Positions 35,603 through 48,220 of a stretch of DNA of 64,000 nt are shown here, piece by piece (the stretch's first letter is position 1; each line of letters opens with the position of its first letter). Origin of the DNA: Abelmoschus esculentus (Eukaryota; Streptophyta; Magnoliopsida; Malvales; Malvaceae); the NCBI GenBank assembly GCA_035048815.1, contig JAUCBN010000026.1, forward strand, positions 12,531,501 through 12,595,500, in the 5' to 3' direction. The notes beneath the pieces are model-generated. The model searched no databases and was not told the origin of the DNA. It saw nothing but the letters and a program-made list of their open reading frames with translations. Both the position numbers and the translations under genes were made by a program.

Positions 35603-37249
35603 TGTGGATGTGGTAGTTGGGTGTTATGTTTAGTGTGGTGGGTTGTATTGTTGGACTAGTAGATGAGTTGGGTAATGGGTTGGTGTGTTTATATGGCTTG
35701 AGTGAGCTCAATTTAGTAAATGACCAAAATCTTGAGCTTTGACCAAACCGTTTTTGACCAACTTTGACCTGAGATTTGACTTTTTTGACCAGTTGACCAT
35801 GAACTTTGACCAGCTTTGACCTTGACCAAGTTTGACTTTTACCGTGGACCTTAGACTGTTTGACCTTTGACTTTTGACTGGTCAAAGTTTGACTTTGACT
35901 TTTGACCTTTGACCAGTCAAAGTTTGACTTTGACTTCTGAGTTGACTTTGACCAAAAGTTGACTTTTTCGGACAACCCTCTCCTTGATCTTTTTCGATGT
36001 TCTGAGTTCGAATCCACCATCTGTTTGTCAAATTCAAACCCAAAAGTCTCATTTTTAGTGTTTTTCATCTGAGTTTGCTCTTAAAGTCTAAAAGGAGTGT
36101 TTTAAGGAATCTAATGCAGAATTCTTCTTTCATTCAGGTGTCAACATTCCTGAAGTCTCTGGTGTACCTTCTATTGTTCGAACCAATCGGGCACGTTCTT
36201 CGAGATGGTCACGTGAGTAAGCTTTCGGATCTGTGTTTTGTTTTAGTTGGTGGCTTAGTTTGTCTGATAAATAGTAACATATTTATGTTACATCGTAGGT
36301 CCTGTTTCAGTTAGACCAGTACGCGAGATGCGTCCATCTCAGTGTTAGAGCTTCAGTTGCTTAAGGTGTGTCTCTTCCTGTGCTATATATTTCTGTGTTT
36401 ATTCTATAATATGGTATTTTTTGTGTGTATCTGTGAAACATTTTTGTATATTACTTGATTTGATATGTGAAACTGTTTATCTGTTTATACATGGTATCAT
36501 CATGCATGGCATATGCATCCTGTTTTCAAATCAAGCTTCTGATTTTCTGAAACATTACTACTCGAAAGAGTTTTGAATTATGTTTTTGCAAATCATATCA
36601 TGTTCTGACATTGAAAATATTTTCAGATTTGAAATCGGATATGTGAGGGAAACCTCCACTCTGGCGAGGATAATCCTCCACTCTGTATAATTTCTGATAT
36701 CGGGCCCTCTGATTTTCTAGCATACACCATTCATCATAGCATCATGCTTCAGTTTTTCCTGAACTTAGAAATATTTTTAGAAACTTTTCAGAAATATAAA
36801 ATATGTTTTGTTTGTGACTGTTTGCACTTTAGAGACACACTAAGCTCTTTAGCTTACACCCCTTTAGTTTTTTTTTTAGATTCTCATACCAGTTTAGGCG
36901 AATCGGTACTTGGAGCATCTCGCACATTATTCAGATATATTATTATTCAGTATGATTTTGTAATTATTTCAGTCTTAATGCTTTTATCTGTTATGAAACT
37001 TTTAATACTTTTTGAACTTATAAGTTGCATATTTTTCTGAATCTGTTTTCGGATATTATAAATATTATTGAGATATTATTTTAAGCAATTGATTTGGTAT
37101 AACAAAAATCCCTAATCTATTTTTCCAATTTGTTAAAGTAACCATAATTTTAAAATCATTTAACCTAAAATACTTACTTGAGGGGAATGTTTTCGTAACG
37201 TGACTCCTAAGTTTCGATCTAAGAAATTAGGTCAGAATTGGAGGTTACA
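35601..37249 (+). repeat. Second, partial LTR copy created by the duplication
   Basis: It corresponds to 33461-35147 of the first LTR with few differences. It is followed at 37255-37266 by a perfect TGGTATCAGAGC primer site. It lacks the first 796 bp of the LTR. Confidence 0.85.
35735..35965 (+). repeat. Dense TTGAC (W-box core) array, copy 2
   Basis: Counterpart of 33595-33870 in the duplicated LTR segment, slightly shorter through loss of a few units. It has the same alternation of TTTGACC and TTTGACT. Confidence 0.8.
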
Positions 37250-37470
37250 TTTAGTGGTATCAGAGCCCTGTTTAACCCTCGGCCTATGTGGCTCATCACA
37301 CATGTTTTTATATATTTTCGGTTTTTGCATGCATCTGAAATATTTTTCAAAGATTGAAAAAAAATTCTGAAAGATATAATATGATTTTAGTTATGTTACA
37401 AAAATATTTAAGTATATTAAATGCGAGACTCCAGTACCGGTTCTAACTCTAGATCATTATCTTCTGTAGA

Positions 37471-38196
37471 TTGTCAGATATGCCACCACGTAGGAGTTTT
37501 GGTTTTGAGAATGGCCGTGGTCGTGGCAGAGGTCACGTCGCCACTTTTGGTTTTGATCACCCATCTTTTGTTGGACAACTAAGGAATCTTAATCAGTTAT
37601 CAGAAAATGGAAATGAATCTGGTAGAGGACATCATACTCAGAATAATGATCCTCGTAGTGTTGAGGCCAATGAGACAGTTCAGTTGGATAGTTTCATGGT
37701 GATCCGTGAGCTACTACGTTGCCTTCGTCAATCTGAGAGTTCGAGAAAACCTGTATCCACCGAGTTTCTATTTGAAGGAATGAAATTGTTTGAGGGTAAA
37801 ACTAGAACACACCCTGCTGATGCTGAGTATTGGTTGAAAAAGTTACAGAGGTTGTTTGTAGAGATGGATTATCCTGTAGATCAGATGTTAAGAGCTGTTG
37901 TTTCTCTGCTCAATGGTGAAGCTCAGAATTGGTGGGAATCTGTAGTAGATTCAGTTCCTTCTAATCAGATCACATGGGAGTTTTTCCGACAAGCATTTCA
38001 GGACCGATATGTTGGAGATGAGTTCTTAGTAAAATGTCGAGATGATTTCATGAATCTGAAGCAAAATAATATGTCAGTGAATGATTTTGAAATAGAGTTT
38101 CTAAGATTATCTAAGTATGTCCCTAGTTTGCTTACGACTGAGAAACACAGATGTGAGTGGTTTTTAAATGGACTACGGTTATCACTTCAGAATTGA
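37471..38196 (+). pseudogene. Gypsy gag, copy 2 (longer)
   Basis: 241 codons. After the Arg/Gly-rich start it contains the retrotransposon gag domain (PF03732). AEYWLKKLQRLFVEMDYP, LLNGEAQNWWESV, FRQAFQDRYVGDEF and LKQNNMSVNDFEIEFLRLSK are all characteristic. It stops after FLNGLRLSLQN, where the element is broken off, so the zinc knuckle and pol are missing. The domain itself is uninterrupted. Confidence 0.9.
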
Positions 38197-38380
38197 AGCA
38201 AAATTGATGTTGGTTATGTAAGTTGTTTGTTGAATATTTTATAGAATTTAATTTATGTGATTTTAAGTTTTCTGGAAACTATTTTTTAGATATGATAATT
38301 ATTGTTGCATTGAGTTTTAATTTTCTTTTACTTATATAATTAGTTTGTTTTTACATATTTTGTTATTGTAGCAAATAGCA

Positions 38381-39299
38381 ATGAGTAATCCTAAATCAAG
38401 TAAAGAAGGGGTACATCAAAACATTTCAGATGGACAACAATGGAGCATATTTTCTTAAAAATACTGCAGAGGAGGCTAAAAAAGAAAATAAATCATCCAA
38501 TATTTTTAGACCAAATTTTATAAAACGAGTTACTGCAGCTATTTATGAAAATTTTCAAGTTTAGTGTGATACTGAACATGTAAAATATCATTTGAGGATT
38601 TTAAAAAATACATGGAAAATTATATGAAAAATTCATGAAGAAAGTGAATTCGGGTGGGATGACAACATAAAAATGATAACATGCGATAGAATGACGCATG
38701 ATACTACAGTAACGATAATTTTTATATATTCATATTTTAATATATTAAACTTGTATTTTATTATTTATTCTAATTTTTTATAATTTTTTACAGGCATACC
38801 CGAAATATGCGCCATTTTGAAAAAAAAAATTGATTTTTATGATGAGATGATTTTAGTTGTTGGTCAAGACATGATAACGGATAGTTTCGCCAAAATATTT
38901 GCGGATATAGATTTAGATGATGCTAATGAAATTTCAAACCCGTTAAACTTTAACATTGAAGATGTTAATGTGGCAAGAATAAAGATATCTTCATCTGACA
39001 CATCAAAGCGTAAAAGAAAAAGTACAAAGAAAGTGATGAGGATGATCATCTTCAATTTGTAGGTGAAAAACTTGGTGAGATTGCTGAAGCATTAAAAAAT
39101 GAATGAGGATAAGACACCACATTTTTACGAAGAAGTGATGGCAATGAAAATCGAAGGATTTGATGATGAGTTTCTTTGCAACGTGTTTGATTTTCTTGGA
39201 AAGAATGAGTGTGAGGCTAAATTTTTTTGGCTAAAAAAACAACACACAGAAAAAATTGGCTTAAAAAGTTTGCTCAAGGTTAAAAATGTGTGGTTCTAA
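38381..39299 (+). pseudogene. Myb/SANT-like DNA-binding protein (Harbinger-associated type)
   Basis: Two exon-like parts, 38381-38708 and 38794-39299, are joined by a GT-AG intron. The first shifts frame near 38430. It then gives NGAYFLKNTAEEAKKENKSS and NIFRPNFIKRVTAAIYENF, with an in-frame stop, then HVKYHLRILKNTWKII and another stop. This is the Myb/SANT-like domain (PF12776) of plant L10-interacting Myb-like proteins and of PIF/Harbinger transposons. The second part has KKKIDFYDEMILVVGQDM, a Lys/Arg-rich patch (SKRKRKSTKKV) and the typical end MKIEGFDDEFLCNVFDFL. At least four inactivating changes make it dead. It follows directly after the broken Gypsy element. Confidence 0.75.
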
Positions 39300-40785
39300 T
39301 ATGATGTTCAGTTATAATTATGTACTTAATCAAGTGAGGGAGAAAAGAAAACAAAAAGAATAAAAATCAAAGGAAAGGGAGAAACAACACATACTGTCAG
39401 GTAGCGGTCAGTATTTGACCGAGTCTAGTCGAATCAAAAAATTTTGAGTTATTAGAATTGACGAGTCATACTTTACAACTTAAACTTTATTTGAATTTTT
39501 TTCGGTTCGAGTTTAAGAAATTTGAGTCGAATCGAATCAAGTTTTTGAATTTTTATAAATATTTAATTGTAATTATTTATCATATTATAGTATGACTTGA
39601 TTCCATTTTAAACGATTTTCTCTAATCATATAAGATATGTATATATATATTCATATATAGTAAGACTTCTTTATATTTCTATATATCAATGTATATATCA
39701 TAAAAAGTATAGAAACATATCTCAAATTTATAAATAAATTCTTTAATTATTAAAAATTTTGAATTATTCGAGTTATTCAAATTTTTATTTTACGATTCAA
39801 ATTTTATTTGAAGTTTTTTCGAGTCGAGTTTATAAAATTTTAAATCAAGTATTTTCACCTCAAACCGAATTTATAAAATTTTAAGTCAAGTATTTTCACC
39901 TCGAGCCGAGTTTTACTCACCTGCTGAAAACTCAAAGTTGTTATTAGGTTAAGTTACCCAATTTAATGGGAAACTACAAGGTGAGCCCTTAGAAACTCTT
40001 GGGTTACAAAAAAACACCAAAATTTCCCTTGTTTTATAGTTAGGTCACTAATTTCCATTTCCAAACAACCAGGTCATTAAGAAATTCAAATTAAATCCCA
40101 AATTATTCAGATTTCCGATTTAAAGATTTCAACATTTAGGTTCTCCGAATTAGACAAAATTTCGGATGTTATAAAAGCAATACCTCTTTAAGCTCAAGGT
40201 ATAATTTCACGAGAATCCTTAAAAAATTAATTTAGTTTAAATTATATTTAAAAATTAAATAAATATATATATATACATATGGGGATAAATATATTAATAA
40301 TAAAAATAATATATGTATTATTTAAACTATAGGTAGTAAATATAATAGTAATAAGATTAATAATAATAATAATAAGTTAAAATAACAATAAATAATAAAA
40401 TATAAACAATAAATAATAAATAATAAAATAGTGATATTAATAATAATATTAACTAACAAATAATAATAATAACTTAAAAAACAAAGCTAAGAAATAGAGA
40501 CCAAAATATAAGAAATTGAGAACTGAAATACGAAATTATAAAGATACGAATGTAGAAGGACTAAAGTTATAATTTTTTTCACTCTCTAAAAATGCGTGGA
40601 TTTTTTTTCAGGTCAAGGGTATGGATGTGTCAAAAGGTAAAATGACGTTGTTTTGGACTATTCACAATATCAAAACAACGTCGTATCGTTTTGATTAACA
40701 ATATCGATTTTGACTAACAAGCATCATCCTCATCTGATAACATAAAGGAACTATAATATGATCTCAATATGATCTCAATGTCAAT
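39300..40785. other. AT-rich repeat-like DNA, no gene
   Basis: 39400-39960 has repeated GAGTCGAATCGA and AAATTTTAAGTCAAGTATTT phrases (about 55-bp repeat at 39830-39905) and looks like a decayed hAT-like element. 40250-40470 is degenerate AAT-rich microsatellite. 40610-40720 holds an ACGTCGT/ACGACGT-type inverted word pair around TTTTGGACTATTCACAAT. No open frame is supported. Confidence 0.4.
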
Positions 40786-40789
40786 ATTT

Positions 40790-42100
40790 TTTTAAGACAA
40801 AAATAAAGAATTCGTTATACAAGTTAAAATCATAGTGGGATACGTTATTTTTTATCCATTATTAACATAATTAGAATTAAGATAACTATAAAAAAAATAT
40901 TTTAGTTCGCTCAAAAAAGAATGATCATTGTTAATCTCAAAAATTTAATTTTCGCTATCAAAATATATGGAATAACTATTCCGATTACTATCCCTAATTT
41001 AAAAGGTGTAAAAACTTTCTATACGAAAATTTCTCCATGGCATCTAGGATATCGGCTTCTCCCAGATAATTATAGATAGGGATATCCTTTAGTGTAAGTG
41101 TATCAAAAAATTTACGTTTATCCACGTTGTAATTATAAGAAATATTTTTTCTTCTTATTTACATGGAATGGTGATCCATAAGAATATGGGTCCCTCTTAC
41201 CTTGATAATTAATAGATTTATATGATAAAAAATTATATCTATAGTATTTTTTTTAAATTTAATTTTTTATGTTCTTGATTCAGTAATGAATTTTCTTGAA
41301 AATTATTTTTTGTAATGAATTAATCTTTTTTTATATGAATCTTATTTTGTTAAATCTTCATTTTAAGCTAGATAGCATCGATTGGTTCTATTTTGTCATT
41401 GTTCTGGAACTAATCTAAGTCATTTACACTAAAATAAATCTTATTTATAACGATTCCTTAACCAATTTTTTCATTCATTCATTTCAGAATGTCAAAAGTT
41501 TTTTCATAATGATGTTTTAATTTAGAATACGATACACTATGTTCTTCAAAATAATTTTTTATTTCATTTTTAAGAAAAAGAGATATTTCATTATATTGAA
41601 GGATAGGTTAGAATTTATAAAACCAATAATTTGGGTTTATTATAATTTATAATATATATGATTGTGAGAAGTAGAATAAATCACAAAAAGATTTTTTTTA
41701 TTTCTAATACTCACGTTAGAAAGTGAAGAAAGCGATTTTTTTATAATTGAAATAAAATGAGTTATATTTTTATTTTTTAATTGTTTTATTAATTCTTTCT
41801 TGATTTGCTTTATTACTGTGAATGAATTTACCAATCATTTTTTTGTTTATTCAAGAAAAAAGTTGTGTATTGGTTCTTTGAATATTAATGATATATAGAA
41901 GAATCTCTACTCTTTGACGTGGCCTGGTCATCGACCTTCTATTGTAGGCTCTTTCGAATATCGTTGTCATCGACGATGACAATCACCTTCTTTGACGATC
42001 GAGAATTTAAAAAGATATCTTTTTTTAATACTTCTTGATACGTTGAGTTTAAATACAACCTCAAATTTCACTAATAATGATCCGAGGTGAGTGGATCTAA
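40790..42100 (-). pseudogene. ycf1: Nuclear plastid DNA insertion: ycf1 (TIC214) fragment
   Basis: The minus strand reads, in order, NSFTVIKQIKKELIKQLKNK, then FLKNEIKNYFEEHSVSYSKL with KHHYEKTF, RLVPEQ, and near 41040-41230 DPYSYGSPFHVNK and FFDTLT...DIPIYNYLGEADILDAMEK. These are recognisable blocks from the C-terminal half of plastid Ycf1, a component of the chloroplast inner-envelope protein import machinery. Many tryptophan and glutamine codons have become stops, and several frame shifts occur, so it is dead in the nucleus. It is most secure between 41000 and 41880. The stretch 41880-42100 is less certain, and the right limit is approximate. Confidence 0.75.
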
Positions 42101-42667
42101 TAAAATAAAATAAAATAATAGATTTTTTTGCTTCGTTTCCAATATTTTTTTCATACTAATTATTGGTTTTTTTGACTAATTTTGGAGTAAGCAAGAGTAA
42201 AAGAGAGTTTTTTATTATTCAAACCATGAAAAAAAAGATTATTTATATTTTATCAAAAAATATAAACATGTATATTAACATATCTAAGTTAAATGCTATT
42301 TATTATGGCAAACTCATTTTGAAATTCATATATTATGATGGAAATTAAACCTATTACAAAATAACCATTAAAATGAAGTACAATCCAACAACAGAATTGG
42401 CAAAATACAGTAAATTGATTACTTTGTAATTATCAAAAAAAATGTCAAGCGATTTAAAAGGTAGTGTGGGGTTTAGGCTCACATTTCTCCGTATTCCGCC
42501 ATTCAAAACTTAAAACTGCTAAATGCTGCGAAAGGATTATTCTGGCAAGGCAAGCAAGGCAACCTTACAATATTCCAAGACATGATTGATTATAACACTT
42601 TACACTAATCATACACTTAGAACAGTAATTCGCAAAAATTAACAAGCTCAACAACCACTAACTTCTT
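42101..42667. other. 3' flank of the kinesin gene
   Basis: AT-rich, no gene. The kinesin 3' untranslated region and polyadenylation signals should lie at about 42480-42667 on the minus strand. A GCAAGGCAAGCAAGGCAA phrase is at about 42545. Confidence 0.45.
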
Positions 42668-45600
42668 TTAATTGATTTGAGTCAGGGGTGAGCGTGGTAT
42701 GAACAAGGTCTTTAAGTCCTTATCCTCGAATGATTCGTACGAGTTTTTTTCCCGAAATTCTTCAACCAAAGCTTCCATTGGCATGGCTCGTAGTGATTCG
42801 ATAGTCCCTTTGCTCGGAACATCTTGCTCAGTTCGTATTGGTGTCGTTCCGGTGGGATCATAATCCTATACATTATAGTTGTTGATGCACAAATTTTAGT
42901 GTCATGAAGTCAGCAGGGTTATAAGTCGAGAGCTTTATGCATAAACATACCATGTATCTTTGTTGGAATGTTTCTTCTGCTCTCTGCTGGATCGATGTAG
43001 CTCGACTCGAATGATCGTCCTGGAATTTTTCAAGGCTTTTACTATGAGCTTTAATGGAGTCTGTAATTCCCATTGCAATTCCTTGTTCCTGCTCTGACAT
43101 TCCTGTGCAGAATTCAACAAATGTATAACTCGTAAGGCGATTCCAATTCCGAGCTAACTTTTGCTGCAAGAAAAGAAAATAGACTCACTATCAATGAACT
43201 GAAGGGTATCATTAGTATTCTTTAAGCCATCTTGCTCGGCCGCACGGGAACTATCAATTTCAGCATCATGCAGCTCATTTGCAGCAGAAGCTTTCCTGGA
43301 ACAAAGATTGAAATTAGCTTCTAGGAGAGAAAAAAATACCACAAAATGGAACCAATTATACTTGTGAACTAACATTCCAACAAAAAATCAACTCGAGAAA
43401 GAATTTTTTGTTATCTTTCGAGGAGAAAAGTAAACTAACTTGCATGCATTTGCAATGACAAATACGCTGCAAAAGATGTTTACAACATACCTGATAAGTG
43501 ATACCATATCTGAAACATGTTTACTAGCCTTTGCATTCACAGAATCCTGGGTACCTTTGTAGTGATTGAATGCAGAATCGGCAGTAGACACGCTTAAGCA
43601 AAAGATGGACAAAGGGCATGTCAAAACCAAAGAAGTGAGGAGAAATGGATTCAAAATACAAACAAGACATAATTTACCAATGCTGTAGGAGTTCCTCGAT
43701 ACGACAATGTTTTGCAGCTGAGTAATCAACGGTGTCTTTAGCATCATTCTCTACTTGCATGGTGAAAGCTTGCCATTTTCGTTTTGCATCTGTTGTAATA
43801 CCCTCCATGGAGGAAACATGTCCATCCAAAAATGTTATGTTTAAAACAGTGCTCTCTTTGATATCAACTAGCCTTGCATCCACCTGCCAGAGAAACCATT
43901 GCTTAGTCTTCAAGTAAGCATAACCAACACTAAAAAACAAATAGAGAATGAACAAACCAGCTCTTTTTGCCGACGAACATGGTTATACACAAGACTTGTC
44001 ATATCAGCAATAAGCTTCTCAGCATCAGACTTCGATTGCTCCTACATGGCATATGCTTGATGAATAAGAAATTTAAACAGTGTATCTCATGTAAGGAAAT
44101 AGTAATGTGTATAATATACCTCATAAGCCTCCTGGAAGCTAGCAATGCTCTTCATTTGAACTTCATCAGCTAGCACTGCATGATTCCGAACCCTCGCAGA
44201 CTCTTCTGAAAGCTTATCCAGAATTTCACTGGTATAATCAGAAATGTCCTTGGTTTGCTCAACGCTAGCTTGGAACCTCTATTAATCAGAAAAGACCAAA
44301 AAAGGTGAAATCAGCAAGGAAATTACTATAAAGAGAAGGAAAAAATTTAGCTATGCAACCCATCTATACTAAATTATGTTAATATAAATAGTGCAAGCAA
44401 AACACCATTTTATGCAACAAAAATTAATTGCAGAATAAATGCATTTCTTAAAGTGCCATGGTCTAAAATGGAGATAAGAAAAAGGTGAGGCGTTAGAATC
44501 AGTTGTATCACCACTTGGACAAGTAAAACATTGGAGCACAAACCTGTCTTAGTTCTTTTGCAAAAACTGCCATTTCATCCTGGTGAGTTGCAAGACTACC
44601 CTGAAGATCACCAAACATTGTAGCTGCTTTGCCAGCCTCAGACGAAAGGAACTGATGCATAATTCATAAACAAAGCACAGCAATTAAACAAAGCAAAAAC
44701 ACCAAACAAATTAAAAAATGCAACCTATATCGAAATACCGGCACCTACCTCTTCAATAGAATGTGCATTTGAAGAAGCCAGAGTTGAAATTTCATCTAAA
44801 GCAGCATTGGAGCTAGCATGGTGCAATCGCACAACATTTTGGACTGCCTCCATTTGGGAAGCAAGCAAAGCTCTTGCAGCAGACACCTTTTTCTTCATTT
44901 CCAAGATTGCCTAAAAGCAAGATTCATGAATACAAGGTCAGACGCAGCTACAAAATGACATCCACAAAAGTACTAAGTTGGCTAAAAGTGATATTCAAGG
45001 CTCATTCAAGGGGGAAGCTTTTGGTACCTTATCATGTATATCCGTAAAAGAGTAGCAGAGTTTTTCAACACTCTGAAGGTGCTCATTTTGCTGAGACACT
45101 GATGAGGCCACCAGGTTGCAAAGTGAACCAATTTGCTGCCCTAGTTCTGATTGGAAGTTGTTAACCACTACTCTATTATCAGAGTTCAGTTTGTCTTCTC
45201 TTCCTATGAAGTGAAGCATCATAGGGTCACACATCACTTCGTTCATATACACTAAGTATGAAATAACTAAGCAGAACATACCAATTTTTTGGAACAATGA
45301 AGCATTATCCTTAAGAGCTTTCTCCAAGTCAGACCTTAGCATGCAGGCTTGATGCGCTAGAGCATTTTCTATTTTTTACCATTCAAAACAATGTTATAGC
45401 ACAAATCAAATATTAATAGTCAAGACTCAAGTACATATTGATATGTACCTGCTTTTTTCTGTTCACATATAATAAATTCTTTCTCCTTCAACACATAATG
45501 GCACTTTTTCAGTTTTTCTTCAGAGTTGGCTAGCAATTTGACGGTTTCATTCAAGTTATTCTGTATTTTCCACCTATTTAATTAGTAGGAGTCTAATATA

Positions 45601-48220
45601 AAAGGATCCGATAAAAACCTAAGACAGTTTACCTCGGTCATCTCAAGTTTGCCACTCAAATCAGAGCATTGTCGAACTTGGGCAACATATTTTTCTTGTA
45701 ATTCATGAAGTTGCTGTTTTGTAACAAACCAAAGAAAAAGACGGCAAGTTGTAAGCCAGATATATATCAAACAAATACATAAGGATCTCTTAACCTGGGA
45801 TAATTAAAAATGATACCACAGCAAAGGCTAACCTTCTGATGTGTTTCAAGAAGGACCCCCATTTGTTCAATCTGTTCGGCCATTGCCTAACCAAAGCCAG
45901 TTAAACCACATGAATAATAATGAATCAAAAGAATCATTCACTGGTTCTGAATAATGAGTGTATTAAATAAAAAGACTTCAATTGTACTTGTATAGAAAAA
46001 CTCATATAGAAAGAGTAAAACACATTGAAAATTCAATAGTAGCAAAAGAGCTATCTTATTCAACAAACGACGTCAAAGAAAATTATAAATAAGAAAACCC
46101 CAAATATAGGCAAAAACATGGACCCTAAATCTAATGGGGAAGCATGAATCAAACTGCACACCTTCCTTTCACTTTCTTCTTGGAAATATCGCTCTTTTGG
46201 AATATAAACACCATTCTTTTCACGAGCAGCATATACCTCTGAAGAAATGGACATGAAAACAAGTAATGTGTAATAGTCAATGTGGTTTATAAAAGAATAT
46301 TAAATTGGCCAATATCCTTAATCGTTTGAACAGCAGCATTTTACCTGACTTTAGGCGTTCAATTTCACCATAAAGGTCCTTTATAAGAGTCGATTTCATC
46401 ATTTTTTGGTTAACCTGCGTAAGCGACCAATAACTAAGAAAAACATCATTCTAGCATGTTTCTAGCCATTTAAGGAATAAAAGAAAAGATAAAATCATTC
46501 AAAAGGGTGACATTCGGAAAGAAATTAACTTGTTGGTCAATGATTGTGTACAACAAACCTCGGGCTTATTCTTTATATTCTTTGCCCTGTGTGCATAATC
46601 CAGCGTACTTAAGGTTTCTTCGAGGCAATGGACAGCAGGGGAAACTGTAGCAATAATGCAAGTCTTTGTCCGTCCCCCAAGTGAGTCACGAAGTAATCGC
46701 GTAAGCTTGCTATCCCTAAATTCCCGTTAAACTAAATAATTAGAGAAAAATATGAAATAAATATAGGCACCAAGCAAAAAAGAGGTGTTTCAGACCTGTA
46801 CGGAATATGCCCAAGATGCTCCACAAGGGCAGTTATCACACGTCCTAAAGTCAGTAAACTTTTATTAATTTCACCAGCTTCTCTTGCACGACCCTGTAAG
46901 CAAACAAAACATTAATGATTTTAACCAAAACATTATCTGGTAAGGACTTCCAAATTGATTAGCAAATATGCAATAAATACATACATCCCTTGCACCAGAG
47001 CGAGATATATTTTCTGAGCCTGCTAAATCAACCAAATTCAGCTTCCCACACTTTATAAGCTCTTCACCTTCTGGCGTAGCTTCCTTGATATGAATTGTAA
47101 TAGTAAAAAGAGAATGCGACCGACTGAAATAGACCAAACCATTTCAATCAAAAAATGTGAAAAAAATGGCTTAGCTTCACGCAAACATATAAAGCATACA
47201 AAAGAACCGTTACCTTGACTGCTTATTCAACAAAGTCTCAGCAGTTCGACGCTTAGCAGACCCTCTTTCAAGCAAAGTAAATATCTCACTAGCACTTGTA
47301 ACAATTTCTTCTTCTAATCCTCTGACAAGAACTCCCCCTTTCCCATCTTCCATTAATGGCAACTGCTTTTTCTGTTTCTCCTCCAAAACAACTTTTGTAA
47401 TTTCTTCAGGAGCAAGCAAATCAGTAATCTCTTCATTATACAGTTCCAGGAATGTTACTTTTACACTGTATTCCGCATTTTGGCCCTCCAATGTATCGAA
47501 AATTTGTTTAACTGCTCTAGGAATAACCCCTGCACCTGCTGGCAATTCACGTGTAGGACTCGACTGCCATGTTTGTAGCATCAATTTGACAAGTTAGAAA
47601 ACTCAATTGCACAGAGAGATAGAATTAGAAGTAAAACTTATAGGTAATAAATCTAATATTACCTTTGCCCTTTTGCATTCACCTTCCATGGTATAAGTTT
47701 TCCCTGTACCCGTTTGACCGTATGCAAAAATAGTACAGTTGAAACCTTCTAAAACTTCATTCACAATTGGAACAACAGCTTGATCATATAGATCTTTTTG
47801 TTGTGCCGATGGCCCAAATACCTAATTACCATTACCAAAATGAAACAAATTCAACATTTACAGCAGCAAACAAATCAAATCAAATCAAAATATCAATTAA
47901 CTAAAATCAATAGTCACAAAAGGAACACCTTATCGAAAGTAAAAACTCTATCAAAATGTTTTCCTGCAATATTCTGAGAAACAGAGACTTCTCGCTGGTA
48001 CTCATTACACTTCACCACTTGCGGCGCGTTACTCCTTAACTCTTCTTCACTAAACGGCCTATAATTTTTTTATCCAAAATAAATCAAAATCCACAAAATC
48101 GAATAAAACTAAAGAATCTAGCTATCACAAACACAAAATACGAGTTCAAAACAAGCGAAACCTGCAACGGAGGAGAACTTGCACATTGACGCCTCTTTCT
48201 TTTTCGTGGCGGCCGGACAT
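42668..48220 (-). CDS. KIN5C: Kinesin-5 motor protein, KIN-5C type
   Basis: Plus-end mitotic motor that crosslinks antiparallel spindle and phragmoplast microtubules. Exons, from the start: 48220-48162, 48058-47929, 47821-47663, 47563-47214, 47123-46985, 46893-46796, 46715-46559, 46414-46345, 46238-46162, 45886-45833, 45713-45633, 45560-45449, 45368-45282, 45203-45028, 44910-44749, 44651-44544, 44278-44120, 44041-43958, 43883-43678, 43592-43491, 43295-43189, 43102-42951, 42865-42668. All use GT-AG and total 3027 nt, 1008 residues, the normal length. The start MSGRHEKERGVNVQVLLRCR is conserved. The P-loop GQTGTGKT is at 98-105, switch I SSRSH at 232-236 and switch II DLAGSE at 265-270; the neck NKPEVNQKMMK lies near 360-370. 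A coiled-coil stalk follows. The BimC box starts at 944 (DYDPTGTTP), with Thr951-Pro952 as the likely cyclin-dependent kinase site. The end is RSPLTQIN. The wording fits Arabidopsis KIN5C (At2g36200) better than its paralogues, from memory. Confidence 0.93.

Larger units (their letters stand above)
32665..38200 (+). mobile_element. Tekay/Del-like Ty3/Gypsy fragment with internal tandem duplication
   Basis: A full LTR (32665-35147, TGTAACACCC start, GGGGGTTACA end) is followed by a primer site and the start of gag. At 35601 the sequence jumps back into the LTR (equivalent of 33461), runs again through the LTR end, primer site and gag start, and this time continues into gag to about 38196. Pol and the 3' LTR are absent. 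The left end lies in an SNX1 intron. No second target duplicate can be found because the right end is lost. Confidence 0.85.

Noticed and set aside
41640..41834. A 64-residue open frame as a real small gene
   Set aside because: It is one surviving block of the ycf1 fragment; the frames before and after are broken.
32604..42600. Remaining SNX1 exons downstream
   Set aside because: I looked on the plus strand for the rest of the BAR domain and found only the Gypsy fragment, the Myb/SANT remnant, AT-rich DNA and plastid-derived DNA.
42873..43169. An extra kinesin exon coding QKLARNWNRLTSYTFVEFC
   Set aside because: It is open but would break the frame set by the exon ending at 43189; joining 43189 to 43102 gives the conserved RMSEQE region and keeps the 1008-residue frame.
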